Positions 8,321-17,113 of a stretch of DNA of 64,000 nt are shown here, piece after piece. The DNA is from Fibrobacter sp. (GTDB taxonomy: Bacteria > Fibrobacterota > Fibrobacteria > Fibrobacterales > Fibrobacteraceae). The notes under the pieces are model-generated. The model did not search any database, was not told the DNA's origin, and saw nothing but the letters and a program-made list of their open reading frames with translations. A program made the position numbers and the translations under genes. Position 1 is the stretch's first letter. Every line of letters starts with the position of its first letter. Location: positions 48,649-112,648 of the forward strand of contig JAKSIG010000002.1 in NCBI GenBank assembly GCA_024398955.1, written 5' to 3'.

Positions 8321-9282
8321 CTAATATGTTTGCAGAAAAGGCTACAGAGGATATTTATGCCAAGGCCTTTGCAGTCGGTGTTGAAACTGAACAACGGGAA
8401 CTGCGTCCTCTGGTTTCGGTACTGATGGCCTGCTACAAACATGAGCGTTTTGTAGAAGCCGCCGTTCGTTCTGTAATGGCTCAGAAGGGCGTTTCCTTCG
8501 AATTGATCGTGATCGATGATGGTAGCCCCGACAAGTCCCCAGAAATTTTGGAACGCCTAGCCCAGGAATTCCATTTCCAGTATGTTCATCGCCCTAACAA
8601 GGGGGTCGTTGCGACCATGAATGAACTGCTGTCTATGGCCAAAGGCAAGTATTTTTGTTCTATGGCGTCAGACGATATGATGCCGGCGGGGCGCTTGGCG
8701 GAGCAAAGTCAATATCTGGAAAATCACCCTGAAGTTCCCGTATGCTTTGGTCAGATTGTGGTGATGGATGGGAATGGCAATCACGATGAAACCCCTGATC
8801 CGCGTTATACTCGTTCCATTCCCAAGGTGACCTTTGAAGAATTTTTCCTGGGGCAAAAAGAAGTCCATGGCTGTTCTGAAATGATTCGCCTAGATGTATT
8901 CCGCATGATGGGCGGGTACGACAAGGAATTTCCTTTTGAAGATTTTCCCCAGTGGTTGAAGTTCTTCCACGAGTATGGCTCACTGCCTGTCTTGCCTACA
9001 TTGTGTTGCTACTATCGCGTTCATGGAAATAACATGTCTAACGATTCCACACTGATGTATGGAACATTTTTGAAGGCGTTGGCCAGATATTCTAATCATC
9101 CACTTTACCCAAGGGCTGTAAAAATCTGGAAGTCCCATTGGTTTTCGATGCTTGCCTATACCAACAAAAAAGAAGCCCTTCGCAGGCTTCCTCAGTTGGC
9201 GACTTTTTCCTGGGATTTTTTCAAGCGATTCCCGAAGCTTCTGGTTCCCAAGTTCCTGCTGGATCGCAGATTTAATGTTTGA
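8305..9282 (+). CDS. Glycosyltransferase family 2
   Basis: 325 residues. The GT-A core begins at about residue 32 with PLVSVLMACYKHERFVEAAV; the nucleotide-binding VIDDGSPD and the SDDMM metal-binding region follow, then a conserved MGGYD and FEDFPQW acceptor-side segment. Inverting transfer of a sugar from a nucleotide donor to the growing repeat unit at the cytoplasmic face is expected. Donor and acceptor are unknown. The first 30 residues are a non-conserved leader. The gene overlaps wzx and is the last plus-strand gene of this block. Confidence 0.85.
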   Translation: MEYSITNMFAEKATEDIYAKAFAVGVETEQRELRPLVSVLMACYKHERFVEAAVRSVMAQKGVSFELIVIDDGSPDKSPEILERLAQEFHFQYVHRPNKGVVATMNELLSMAKGKYFCSMASDDMMPAGRLAEQSQYLENHPEVPVCFGQIVVMDGNGNHDETPDPRYTRSIPKVTFEEFFLGQKEVHGCSEMIRLDVFRMMGGYDKEFPFEDFPQWLKFFHEYGSLPVLPTLCCYYRVHGNNMSNDSTLMYGTFLKALARYSNHPLYPRAVKIWKSHWFSMLAYTNKKEALRRLPQLATFSWDFFKRFPKLLVPKFLLDRRFNV

Positions 9283-9294
9283 TTTTTAAAGCCG

Positions 9295-10044
9295 TTATCG
9301 CTTGAGAACCTTTTGAAGTGTCTTTGAAAAGCCGATAGACTGAATGTTTGTCCATACGGAAAGCGGTATGGATAAAACCTTTGCGATTGGTGTAGGAAAA
9401 ATCTTGTAGAGCTTCTGACGACGCTCAATACCTTTTCGAACGGAGTCAGGACGCCAATTGCTTTGAAAGTGATGGATGCAGAACGTTTCCGTGGTAGAAC
9501 GGATTTTTCCATCTATAAAGCTTTTTGGGGAAAAGTAGCTTTCTGGGAAAATTTCCAGAGGCTCCTGCAGGTTGTTGAATGCCTTTGCAAGAATGTTCGG
9601 CAAGACCATCTCGTTTACCTGCGATTCCGAGTAGTTGAATGATTCCTGTCGGTAGAAGTTTAGCGCGGCTGTAATGGCAGGATGGTTTTTGCTGGCTGCA
9701 AGAACTGCTCCCTCGATTCGGCGGGATCCGTTTTCGAAGCCGAAAAAGTAGTCGCGGTTCATTAGGGGGGCGAAGTTTTTTAGGACTTCTACGTCGGTAT
9801 CAAGATAGATGCCGCCTTCGGTTTCTAGGGCGAATAGACGAACTGCATCTGCGGCGAATGCCCATTTTTTTTGGTCAAGAGCCTGCATAACCCAAGGAAG
9901 GCCGATGGCTTCGGCCTTGGTTCTGTCCCAAAGGATAAACTCGAACTCTGGCAGAATCTGTTTCCAGCCTTCGATAAACTTGGCTACGTCTGCAGGAAAC
10001 GGTTCCCCAGAAAACCAGCAATAGTGAACTTTCCTGGGAATCAT
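9295..10044 (-). CDS. GT32-type (capsular/TcdA-like DXD) glycosyltransferase
   Basis: 249 residues beginning MIPRKVHYCWFSGEPFPADV, the hallmark start of this family. Further motifs are WKQILPEFEFILWD, AADAVRLFALETEGGIYLD and the DXD of YLDTDVEV (about residue 100). Such enzymes transfer a hexose in capsule or O-antigen synthesis. It overlaps the GT2 gene upstream on the minus strand by 4 bp (ATGA). Two paralogues occur at 35,095 and 43,705. It converges with the GT2 at 8,305 with only 12 bp between stops. Confidence 0.83.
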   Translation of the reverse strand: MIPRKVHYCWFSGEPFPADVAKFIEGWKQILPEFEFILWDRTKAEAIGLPWVMQALDQKKWAFAADAVRLFALETEGGIYLDTDVEVLKNFAPLMNRDYFFGFENGSRRIEGAVLAASKNHPAITAALNFYRQESFNYSESQVNEMVLPNILAKAFNNLQEPLEIFPESYFSPKSFIDGKIRSTTETFCIHHFQSNWRPDSVRKGIERRQKLYKIFPTPIAKVLSIPLSVWTNIQSIGFSKTLQKVLKR

Positions 10045-11012
10045 TTTTCGTCTTTCCTTAGCATTTTGAGTAAGAAACTGCGGCCGCCGAAAGAAATGAG
10101 GTTGGCCATCCTGTTACGTAGGCGCACCTTGGAATCCAGCAGGTTCCCCAGGCGAAGTTCCTTGATGTGATTCCAGGCGCGGTTGCGGTATTCCTGGAAC
10201 TCCTCTGTGTCGGGAGTGCGCTTTAGTATGCTGTAGCTGGTGCTGATCAGCATGTTCCTTGCAGCCCGTTGCAGTTTGGAATTGTTGGACTTTTCTGCTG
10301 CCAGGGCGCAGACGTTTTCTGCAATGTCAAGAAGTTCCGCTTTCTTTAGATTATATGCGGAATTTAAAATGCTTGTTTCTCGTTTGCGGTACAGGTACAG
10401 CGGAGAATCGACGGTGCGGATGCTTTTGGCGCTTAAGAAAATCTGCGGGATGGTGCAGAGGTCTTCGAAGAACTTGCCCTTAGGGAAGCGAGCCTCCTTC
10501 CAGAGGCAGGCTGCGTAAAGCTTGTTCCATGCAGAATGGTCAGGAATCCTGTCTTGGTAAAGAGCCTGCGTTAAGGCTTCTTCGGGAGTCCAGGATTTTT
10601 CGTTCATTTTGCTGTTGCTGCCAGGAATTTTGGCGGGCAACTCGGCAAAACTGCAGGAACCGCAGCAGACGATATTTGTGTTGGCATCTTTTTGAGCGGC
10701 GCAGAGCAATGTCTCTAGGAATGTGGGCGCTATCATGTCGTCGCTGTCGACGAAGGTTAGCCAGGGGGAGGTTGCTTTCTGGATTCCCGCATTGCGGGCT
10801 TCCGAGAGACCTGCGTTTTCCTGATTCACGACTGTAAAGCGCTCGTCCCGCTTGATAAAGTCTTCGATGATTTCTGCGGAGTTGTCTGTGGAACCGTCGT
10901 TTACGACAATGACTTCAAAGTCATCAAACGTCTGGTGCTGCACGCTGATAAGGCATGCTTCCAGATATTCGGCAGTATTGTATACTGGAATAATGACGCT
11001 AACGGTTGCCAT
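10041..11012 (-). CDS. Glycosyltransferase family 2
   Basis: 323 residues with the classic GT2 start VSVIIPVYNTAEYLEACLIS, then VVNDGSTDNSAEII, NAGLSEARNAGI and VDSDDMI with the metal-binding acidic pair. The C-terminal half (PDHSAWNKLYAACLWKEARF and KFFEDLCTIPQIF) is typical of capsular GT2 enzymes. It is co-directional and overlapping with the GT32 gene downstream and lies 21 bp after a hypothetical gene (11,034-11,540), so the three may form a minus-strand transcript. Confidence 0.86.
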   Translation of the reverse strand: MATVSVIIPVYNTAEYLEACLISVQHQTFDDFEVIVVNDGSTDNSAEIIEDFIKRDERFTVVNQENAGLSEARNAGIQKATSPWLTFVDSDDMIAPTFLETLLCAAQKDANTNIVCCGSCSFAELPAKIPGSNSKMNEKSWTPEEALTQALYQDRIPDHSAWNKLYAACLWKEARFPKGKFFEDLCTIPQIFLSAKSIRTVDSPLYLYRKRETSILNSAYNLKKAELLDIAENVCALAAEKSNNSKLQRAARNMLISTSYSILKRTPDTEEFQEYRNRAWNHIKELRLGNLLDSKVRLRNRMANLISFGGRSFLLKMLRKDEK

Positions 11013-11033
11013 AGACTATAGTTGCGGTTCTGC

Positions 11034-11540
11034 CTATTGAGCCTTGGGTAAATTCTGGAACACTTCGCTCCAGCCGATTTGAACAATGGCGCCTGCGCGG
11101 GTCAAGTTTCCCTGCGCATCTTCGTAGTTCTTTAAAATGTTGCTCCAGTCCTTGGTGTCGCGGATGACTTTGACATCCCTTGTTATCTTGCGCATAAGCA
11201 AATCCTGTTTCCATTGGGCCGCTTCACCTAGGAACTTGCAAGACACGTCTAGCGCGTCAAGATAGGCGGGGACTGCATCTAGGAAGGTCTTTTCAAAGGG
11301 TTTTGCCTTGGATTTTGCCTGCCCAACAAGATTTTTCTGGTTGATTACATTCTTTCGCAGCTCGCTCATGAGGCGTACGATTCGTTCAAAGTCAACCTGG
11401 GGCCAGATCAGGTTAAATGGCCACATTTTTTTCCAGTGGAATTTGAACATGGACTCATGGGCCGTGTTCTTTGCCTTCAACATTTCCTTTAGGTTGTTGA
11501 AAATGATTTGAGAGGGCAACATGTTACAATTTTCGCTCAT
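11034..11540 (-). CDS. Hypothetical protein, charged, mostly helical (168 aa)
   Basis: The protein begins MSENCNMLPSQIIFNNLKEM and is rich in Lys, aromatic residues and predicted amphipathic helices, with no signal peptide or membrane span. I recognise no family. The ATG at 11,540 is preferred over an in-frame TTG 9 bp upstream. A TATATT hexamer (minus strand, 11,548-11,553) ends 7 nt before the ATG with no Shine-Dalgarno, suggesting a leaderless transcript. It precedes the two glycosyltransferases on the same strand but need not share their function. Confidence 0.5.
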   Translation of the reverse strand: MSENCNMLPSQIIFNNLKEMLKAKNTAHESMFKFHWKKMWPFNLIWPQVDFERIVRLMSELRKNVINQKNLVGQAKSKAKPFEKTFLDAVPAYLDALDVSCKFLGEAAQWKQDLLMRKITRDVKVIRDTKDWSNILKNYEDAQGNLTRAGAIVQIGWSEVFQNLPKAQ

Positions 11541-11710
11541 ATTTACCAATATAGCTTAATAGATGTGCAAAAATGGGGCGTAAAACAATTCTTTGCTCTC
11601 GTTTTTTTATTCAAATTGCTGTGTAATCGGGCTTTTTTCATTTTTGTTTACTTGCATTTTATAAATAAGAAATTAAATTCTACCTTGCATAAACTTGTAA
11701 AAGGATATTT

Positions 11711-12268
11711 ATGAATAACAAAAAATTTAAAATCCTACTTATTGTAGATATCGTGCTGATCATTGGCTTGTTCGCACTGATGATGATTCTCAAGGGCAGC
11801 TACAACGATCAGGCCCAGAAGTCTGTAAACGAACAGGTCGGTGCCTATTTGGAACAGTCCAATGGTGTTGTGCAGGAACAGTGGAAGGCTGTGGACCAGT
11901 ACGGCATGGCTTGGAAGCTTGTTTTTGCCACTCTGACAGGCGATAAGACTGAAGCCACCTTCGATGCAACCGTCAAGGCTATCGAAGATGATAAGGATGC
12001 TCGTTTCAAACAGCTTTCCTATATGTACAATGCAGCAGGAATCCCTCCTCAGGCTCAGAATTCCATTAACGAAAAGGCCGGTCTTGCCGACAAGTTCTTG
12101 CTGAAGAACGAAGGCGGCGTTAAGGAAGTTGCATGCGGTAAGAACTGCGTGATTTCCTTTACTTTTGCAAAGGGTAAGCTGAAGACTGCTGACTATAAGG
12201 CTCTCTCCAACTACAATATGGCTGAAAACTTTAAGCTGGAAGCTCCGGCTCCCTTCCACTTCGAATAA
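11711..12268 (+). CDS. Membrane-anchored exported protein, unknown family (185 aa)
   Basis: One N-terminal hydrophobic helix (residues 8-27, ILLIVDIVLIIGLFALMMI) is followed by a soluble, mostly helical domain of about 155 residues with two cysteines close together (VACGKNCVIS). The helix probably anchors the domain on the outer face of the inner membrane. AAAGGA precedes the ATG by 6 nt. The next gene, 13 bp downstream, has the same size and plan (membrane helix, then a KGSY segment), so the two are probably ancient paralogues working together. Function unknown. Confidence 0.6.
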   Translation: MNNKKFKILLIVDIVLIIGLFALMMILKGSYNDQAQKSVNEQVGAYLEQSNGVVQEQWKAVDQYGMAWKLVFATLTGDKTEATFDATVKAIEDDKDARFKQLSYMYNAAGIPPQAQNSINEKAGLADKFLLKNEGGVKEVACGKNCVISFTFAKGKLKTADYKALSNYNMAENFKLEAPAPFHFE

Positions 12269-12281
12269 GGAGTAATGAACT

Positions 12282-12839
12282 ATGAACATGAAGAATATTT
12301 CTATTGCTCTTGCCGCAGTGGTCGTGTTGCTGCTGGTGACTCTCTTGATGCAGAAGGGTAGCTATGTTTCCCAGGCTACCGAACATTACGAAAAGACCAC
12401 CACCAAGTCCTTCAAGGGTGCTTCTCAGATTGTCGAATACGTGAACAACTCCATCGATATGAACAAGGGCGTGTGGAACCTGGCTACCGAAGTTGTCCAG
12501 AACGTAAAGACTTCTCAGGACCAGGCTCGTCTCGAGGCAAAGTTCTTCCCCTCTACCAAGGGTACCATGAGCATTGCCAACAAGACTCGTAAGTTCGAAG
12601 CAAGTTCTGACTACTATATCGTTTCCAACTTCTCCAAGGTCGAAGTGGACAAGAAGACCGACGTGAAGTCCCTTTCTGGTCTGGTTTCCGTGAACGTCAA
12701 CGCTCTTCTGGGCAATGCTGCTGTTGCTGCATCCGATGAAGATGAAGACGAAGAAATGGAAGAGGAAGAAGCACCGGCTCCCAAGAAGGCTGCAAAGCCT
12801 GCCAAGGGTAAGAAGGGCAAGAAGGGTAAGAAGCGCTAA
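12282..12839 (+). CDS. Membrane-anchored protein with acidic then lysine-rich tail (185 aa)
   Basis: An N-terminal membrane helix (about residues 5-23) precedes MQKGSYVSQATEHYEKT and a soluble domain of about 115 residues. The C-terminus changes sharply to an acidic run (DEDEDEEMEEEE, about residues 150-161), an Ala/Pro/Lys stretch and a final KGKKGKKGKKR. The basic end resembles the lysine tail of the barrel protein at 56,283. A strong AAGGAG lies upstream of the ATG and a clear terminator follows at 12,910, so it ends a two-gene operon. Function unknown. Confidence 0.6.
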   Translation: MNMKNISIALAAVVVLLLVTLLMQKGSYVSQATEHYEKTTTKSFKGASQIVEYVNNSIDMNKGVWNLATEVVQNVKTSQDQARLEAKFFPSTKGTMSIANKTRKFEASSDYYIVSNFSKVEVDKKTDVKSLSGLVSVNVNALLGNAAVAASDEDEDEEMEEEEAPAPKKAAKPAKGKKGKKGKKR

Positions 12840-12909
12840 TCTGGCAGGCCAGAATTGGTGCAGAAAACCTAACTCTTTGACTCTCAACGAGTTACGAAAT
12901 TTTTCAAGA

Positions 12910-12938
12910 ATCTCGGCCTTCGGGTCGGGATTTTTTTT
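12910..12938 (+). terminator. Rho-independent terminator after the membrane-protein pair
   Basis: ATCTCGGCC-TTCG-GGTCGGGAT gives a 9-bp stem (two G-U pairs) with a UUCG tetraloop, followed by eight T residues. Confidence 0.9.
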
Positions 12939-12960
12939 GCATTTCTTCACCTGCTAACCA

Positions 12961-12988
12961 CTAGCCTCTAGCCTCTAGCCTCTAGCCA
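12961..12988 (+). repeat. Tandem heptamer CTAGCCT (four units)
   Basis: Three exact CTAGCCT units and a fourth CTAGCCA run without gaps between the terminator and the purL leader, with a partial CTAATTA following. It could be a slippage-prone micro-satellite; no role is evident. Confidence 0.7.
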
Positions 12989-13061
12989 CTAATTACTATC
13001 TTTCCCCTCGTAAAATTCTAAAAAACACAAGGTGCCGGCTAACCCCCGGCAAGAGGTAAAA

Positions 13062-16000
13062 ATGCTCATTCTTCGTGGTACTCCGGCTCTGTCGGATTTC
13101 CGTCTCCAGAAGCTTCTGGCTGACTTCAAGAAAGAAAACCTGAACGTCACAAGCGTCTACGCTGAATTCCTCCATGTGGTGGACCTGTCCGCAGATCTCA
13201 CTGCAGATGAAAAGGTCACCTTGGAAAAGGTGCTTCACTACGGCCCCATGCGCGAAGCCAAGGCTCTCGAAGGTGAAATGTTCGTGGTTTGCCCCCGTCC
13301 GGGTACCATCAGCCCCTGGAGCTCCAAGGCTACCGATATCGCTCACATCTGCGGCCTGCCCGCCATCAAGCGTATCGAACGCGCCATTGCCTACTATGTG
13401 AAGTTTGAAGGTGCCGCTTCTGCCGACGCCCGCAAGGTTATCGAATCCAAGATCCACGACCGCATGACTCAGGCTGTATTCGCAGACACCGCTTCCCTGG
13501 ACGTTCTCTTCAGCAAGGAAGAACCGCGCCCCCTGAACATTATTCCGGTGCTCACCGAAGGCCGCGAAGCCCTGGTGAAGGCTGACAAGGCCATGGGCCT
13601 CGCTCTTTCCGCCGACGAAATCGACTACTTGGTCAACAACTTTACCGCTCTCAAGCGCAATCCCACCGACGTGGAACTGTACATGTTCGCTCAGGCCAAC
13701 TCCGAACATTGCCGCCACAAGGTATTCGGTGCCGAATGGACCATCGACGGTGTCAAGCAGGACAAGTCCCTGTTCCAGATGATCAAGAACACCTACGCCC
13801 TGCACAACACCAACATCTTCAGCGCCTACAAGGATAACGCTGCCGTGATGAAGGGTGCAACCGCCGGTCGTTTCTACGCAGACCCCCGCACCAACAAGTA
13901 CGACTTCCACAACGAAGAAGTGGACATCTTGATGAAGGTGGAAACTCATAACCACCCCACAGCAATTTCTCCGTTCCCCGGTGCTGCAACCGGTAGTGGC
14001 GGTGAAATCCGTGACGAAGGTGCAACTGGTAAGGGTTCCAAGCCGAAGGCTGGCCTCACTGGCTTTAGCGTTTCCAACTTGAAGCTTCCTGGTGCCGTTC
14101 AGCCTTGGGAAAAGGACTTCGGCAGCCCGTCCCGTATCGCTTCCGCTCTGGACATCATGATCGACGGTCCTCTTGGCGGTGCAGCATTCAATAACGAATA
14201 TGGCCGCCCGAACATTCTGGGTTACTTCCGTACTTTCGAACAGGAAGTTTCTGCTGAAAAGGGTAACGAAGTTCGCGGCTACCACAAGCCCATTATGCTG
14301 GCTGGTGGTCTCGGCAACATCAAGCACGACCACATCGAAAAGGGCCACATCGACCCGGGTGACCACCTGGTAGTTCTGGGCGGTCCGGCAATGCTTATCG
14401 GCCTTGGTGGCGGTGCAGCTAGCTCTGTGGCCAACGGTGCCGGTAACGAATCTCTGGACTTTGCTTCTGTGCAGCGTGAAAACCCCGAAATGGAACGCCG
14501 TTGCCAGGAAGTCATCGACCGTTGCTGGGCAATGGACGAAGAAAACCCCATTACCTTCATCCACGACGTGGGTGCAGGTGGACTTTCTAACGCCTTCCCG
14601 GAACTCGTCAACGATGGCGGTCTGGGCGGTAAGTTTGAACTCCGTAACGTTCCTAACGACGAACCGGGTATGAGCCCCTTCGAAATCTGGAGTAACGAAT
14701 CCCAGGAACGTTATGTGATTGCCGTTGCCGGTAACAAGCTGGACGTGTTCGACGCTATCTGTAAGCGTGAACGTTGCCCGTACTCAGTAGTGGGCGAAGC
14801 TATTCCCGAAAAGCATTTGACTCTTACCGATAAGCACTTCGGTTCTACTCCCATCGACATGCCGCTGGAAGTCCTTTTGGGCAAGCCGCCTCGCATGATC
14901 CGTAACGAAAAGAGCCAGAAGCGTCCGCTTACCTCTCAGGTTGTTCCTGCCGACGCTACTATTAAGGACATTGCACACCGCGTTCTCGCTAACCCGACCG
15001 TTGCTGATAAGACCTTCTTGATCTCCATCGGTGACCGTTCCGTGACCGGTATGATCTGCCGCGACCAGATGGTTGGCCCCTGGCAGGTTCCCGTGGCTGA
15101 CTGCGCTGTCACAAGCGCAACTCTGGACACCTACGAAGGTGAAGCCATGTCCATGGGCGAACGCGCTCCTATCGCTCTCATCTCTCCGGCTGCCGCAGCC
15201 CGCATGACTGTTGCTGAATCCCTCACCAACATGGCTGCCGCTTACGTTCCCGACATGGGCCGCGTAAACCTTTCCGCTAACTGGATGGCAACTCCCAACT
15301 ACGAAGGTGACGGTGCCGACCTGTACGAAGCTGTAAAGGCAATCGGTATGGAACTCTGCCCGGAACTGGGCATCACCATTCCGGTGGGTAAGGACTCCAT
15401 GTCCATGAGCACTGTATGGCAGGACGAAAAGGGTAGCCACCGCGTTACCGCTCCGATCTCCCTGGTCATCAGCGCCTTCTCTCCCTGTGCCGACGTTCGC
15501 AAGACCATGACCCCGCAGCTGATCCAGAACAACGACACTACCTTGATGCTTGTTGACTTGGCTCGCGGCAAGAACCGCATGGGCGCTTCCATTGCAGCTC
15601 AGGTTTACAACATGCTTGGCGACAAGGCTCCGGATGTGGATTCCGCTAAGGAACTCCGCGCCTTCTTCGAAACCATCCAGAAGCTCAATGCCGACGGCAA
15701 GATCATGGCTTACCACGATAAGTCTGATGGCGGTCTCTATACCACCGTTACCGAAATGGCTTTCGCAGGCCACGTTGGTGTTACTTTGGATGTAAACGCT
15801 CTCCAGGGCAACGTCATCGACGCTCTCTTCAACGAAGAACTGGGCGCTGTGCTTCAGGTTGCAAATGCAGACGTTGCCGCTGTTAAGGCTGCCTTCGCTG
15901 CTGCTGGCCTTGGCGACACCGTTTCTGAAATCGGTAAGCTGAACAACACTTACAACATCGTCATTGGCGACTACGCCGAAGGCCTCTCTGACCTTCGCGC

Positions 16001-16937
16001 TATCTGGTCCGATACCACTCGCCGCATCGCCGCCCTCCGCGACAATCCGGCTTGCGCTGAAAGCGAATACCAGCTGAAGCTGGAACAGGATGATCCGGGT
16101 ATCACTCCGAAGGTCACCTTCGACTTGGTCGCTAGTGCCAAGGTGATTAAGGACTTTGAAAGCCGTCCGAAGATGGCTATCCTCCGCGAACAGGGCGTCA
16201 ACGGCGAACTGGAAATGGCTGCCGCATTTGCTAAGGCCGGTTTCGAATCCATCGACGTTCACATGACCGATATCTTGAGCGGTCGCGTAAGCCTGAAGGA
16301 CTTCAACGGTCTGGTGGCTTGCGGTGGCTTTAGCTACGGTGACGTTCTTGGCGCTGGCGAAGGCTGGGCAAAGAGCATCTTGTTCAACCCCAAGGCTCGC
16401 GCAGAATTCGAAGCTTACTTCAACCGTAAGGATACCTTCACTCTGGGCGTCTGCAACGGCTGCCAGATGGTTTCTAACCTGAAGGATTTGATTCCTGGTG
16501 CAAAGCATTGGCCGCGATTCGTTCAGAACCTCTCTGAACGTTTCGAAGCCCGTTTCGCAAGCTTGAAGGTGGAAGATACTCCGGCTGTGCTCCTGAAGGG
16601 TATGGCAGGCTCTGTGCTGCCTATCGCAGTGGCTCACGGTGAAGGCCGCGCAGAATTCGCTTCTCGCGAAGCTGCAGAAGCCTGCCTAAAGACTGGCCTC
16701 GTAGCGCTGCGCTACGTGGATGGCAAGCACGAATACACCGAACGCTACCCGCTGAACCCCAACGGTTCTCCCTTCGCCATCAACGGCCTCTGCTCTGAAG
16801 ACGGTCGTGCTCTCGTCATGATGCCGCACCCGGAACGCGTGTTCCGTACCTGCCAGTACTCCTGGCATCCGGCTGAATGGGGCGAAGACGGTCCGTGGAT
16901 GCAGCTGTTCCGTAACGGCCGTATCTTTGTAGGCTAG
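13062..16937 (+). CDS. purL: Phosphoribosylformylglycinamidine synthase (large, fused PurL)
   Basis: 1,291 residues, the long single-chain form with an N-terminal PurS-like domain, two AIR-synthase-like halves and a C-terminal glutaminase. Visible motifs are [35 protein letters not shown] and the class-I amidotransferase nucleophile in GVCNGCQM (about residue 1,130), with the His/Glu pair in MMPHPERVF. It converts FGAR, ATP and glutamine to FGAM in purine synthesis. The ATG at 13,062 is chosen because GAGGT lies 6 nt before it. It stands alone between two terminators. Codon use is markedly C-ending, as in highly expressed genes. Confidence 0.97.
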   Translation: MLILRGTPALSDFRLQKLLADFKKENLNVTSVYAEFLHVVDLSADLTADEKVTLEKVLHYGPMREAKALEGEMFVVCPRPGTISPWSSKATDIAHICGLPAIKRIERAIAYYVKFEGAASADARKVIESKIHDRMTQAVFADTASLDVLFSKEEPRPLNIIPVLTEGREALVKADKAMGLALSADEIDYLVNNFTALKRNPTDVELYMFAQANSEHCRHKVFGAEWTIDGVKQDKSLFQMIKNTYALHNTNIFSAYKDNAAVMKGATAGRFYADPRTNKYDFHNEEVDILMKVETHNHPTAISPFPGAATGSGGEIRDEGATGKGSKPKAGLTGFSVSNLKLPGAVQPWEKDFGSPSRIASALDIMIDGPLGGAAFNNEYGRPNILGYFRTFEQEVSAEKGNEVRGYHKPIMLAGGLGNIKHDHIEKGHIDPGDHLVVLGGPAMLIGLGGGAASSVANGAGNESLDFASVQRENPEMERRCQEVIDRCWAMDEENPITFIHDVGAGGLSNAFPELVNDGGLGGKFELRNVPNDEPGMSPFEIWSNESQERYVIAVAGNKLDVFDAICKRERCPYSVVGEAIPEKHLTLTDKHFGSTPIDMPLEVLLGKPPRMIRNEKSQKRPLTSQVVPADATIKDIAHRVLANPTVADKTFLISIGDRSVTGMICRDQMVGPWQVPVADCAVTSATLDTYEGEAMSMGERAPIALISPAAAARMTVAESLTNMAAAYVPDMGRVNLSANWMATPNYEGDGADLYEAVKAIGMELCPELGITIPVGKDSMSMSTVWQDEKGSHRVTAPISLVISAFSPCADVRKTMTPQLIQNNDTTLMLVDLARGKNRMGASIAAQVYNMLGDKAPDVDSAKELRAFFETIQKLNADGKIMAYHDKSDGGLYTTVTEMAFAGHVGVTLDVNALQGNVIDALFNEELGAVLQVANADVAAVKAAFAAAGLGDTVSEIGKLNNTYNIVIGDYAEGLSDLRAIWSDTTRRIAALRDNPACAESEYQLKLEQDDPGITPKVTFDLVASAKVIKDFESRPKMAILREQGVNGELEMAAAFAKAGFESIDVHMTDILSGRVSLKDFNGLVACGGFSYGDVLGAGEGWAKSILFNPKARAEFEAYFNRKDTFTLGVCNGCQMVSNLKDLIPGAKHWPRFVQNLSERFEARFASLKVEDTPAVLLKGMAGSVLPIAVAHGEGRAEFASREAAEACLKTGLVALRYVDGKHEYTERYPLNPNGSPFAINGLCSEDGRALVMMPHPERVFRTCQYSWHPAEWGEDGPWMQLFRNGRIFVG

Positions 16938-16977
16938 CCAGGGTCGAATGCGGCCTGGCCGAACCTTACGCCAATAA

Positions 16978-17016
16978 CGTCATCCTGAGTCCTGTAAGGG
17001 CGAAGGATCCAGTGAC
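16978..17016. repeat. Dispersed CGTCATCCTGAG-type intergenic element
   Basis: CGTCATCCTGAGTC, a short spacer and GAAGGATCCAGTGAC lie just after purL. The GTCATCC...GGATCCAGTGAC arrangement resembles short dispersed intergenic repeats known from many genomes. Only this copy is clear in the window, so its repeat status is inferred from general knowledge. Confidence 0.4.
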
Positions 17017-17023
17017 TAAAAAT

Positions 17024-17056
17024 CGCCTCCTGCATATTCTGCAGGGGGCGTTTTTT
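17024..17056 (+). terminator. Strong terminator downstream of purL
   Basis: CGCCTCCTGCA-TATTC-TGCAGGGGGCG forms an 11-bp stem (one G-U) with a 5-nt loop, followed by six T residues. It also rules out upstream starts for the next gene. Confidence 0.92.
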
Positions 17057-17082
17057 ACACAGAGCATTTTTTTTGTTAACGA

Positions 17083-17095
17083 AAAAGTTACATTT
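17083..17095 (+). promoter_or_regulatory. Shared upstream motif AAAAGTTACATTT, copy 1
   Basis: The 13-mer occurs 18 nt before the capD-like ATG and again 31 nt before the OmpA/TSP3 ATG (19,107-19,119). In both places GTTAA precedes it by a few bases. TACATT could act as a -10 element. A common promoter or regulator site for the two genes is an inference. Confidence 0.4.
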
Positions 17096-17113
17096 GCCCT
17101 GTTTGGAATAAAT

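Noticed and set aside
12996..16637. Two long open frames on the minus strand (522 and 617 codons) opposite purL
   Set aside because: They are complementary shadows of purL, whose C-ending codons remove stops from the opposite strand. No ribosome sites or family motifs.
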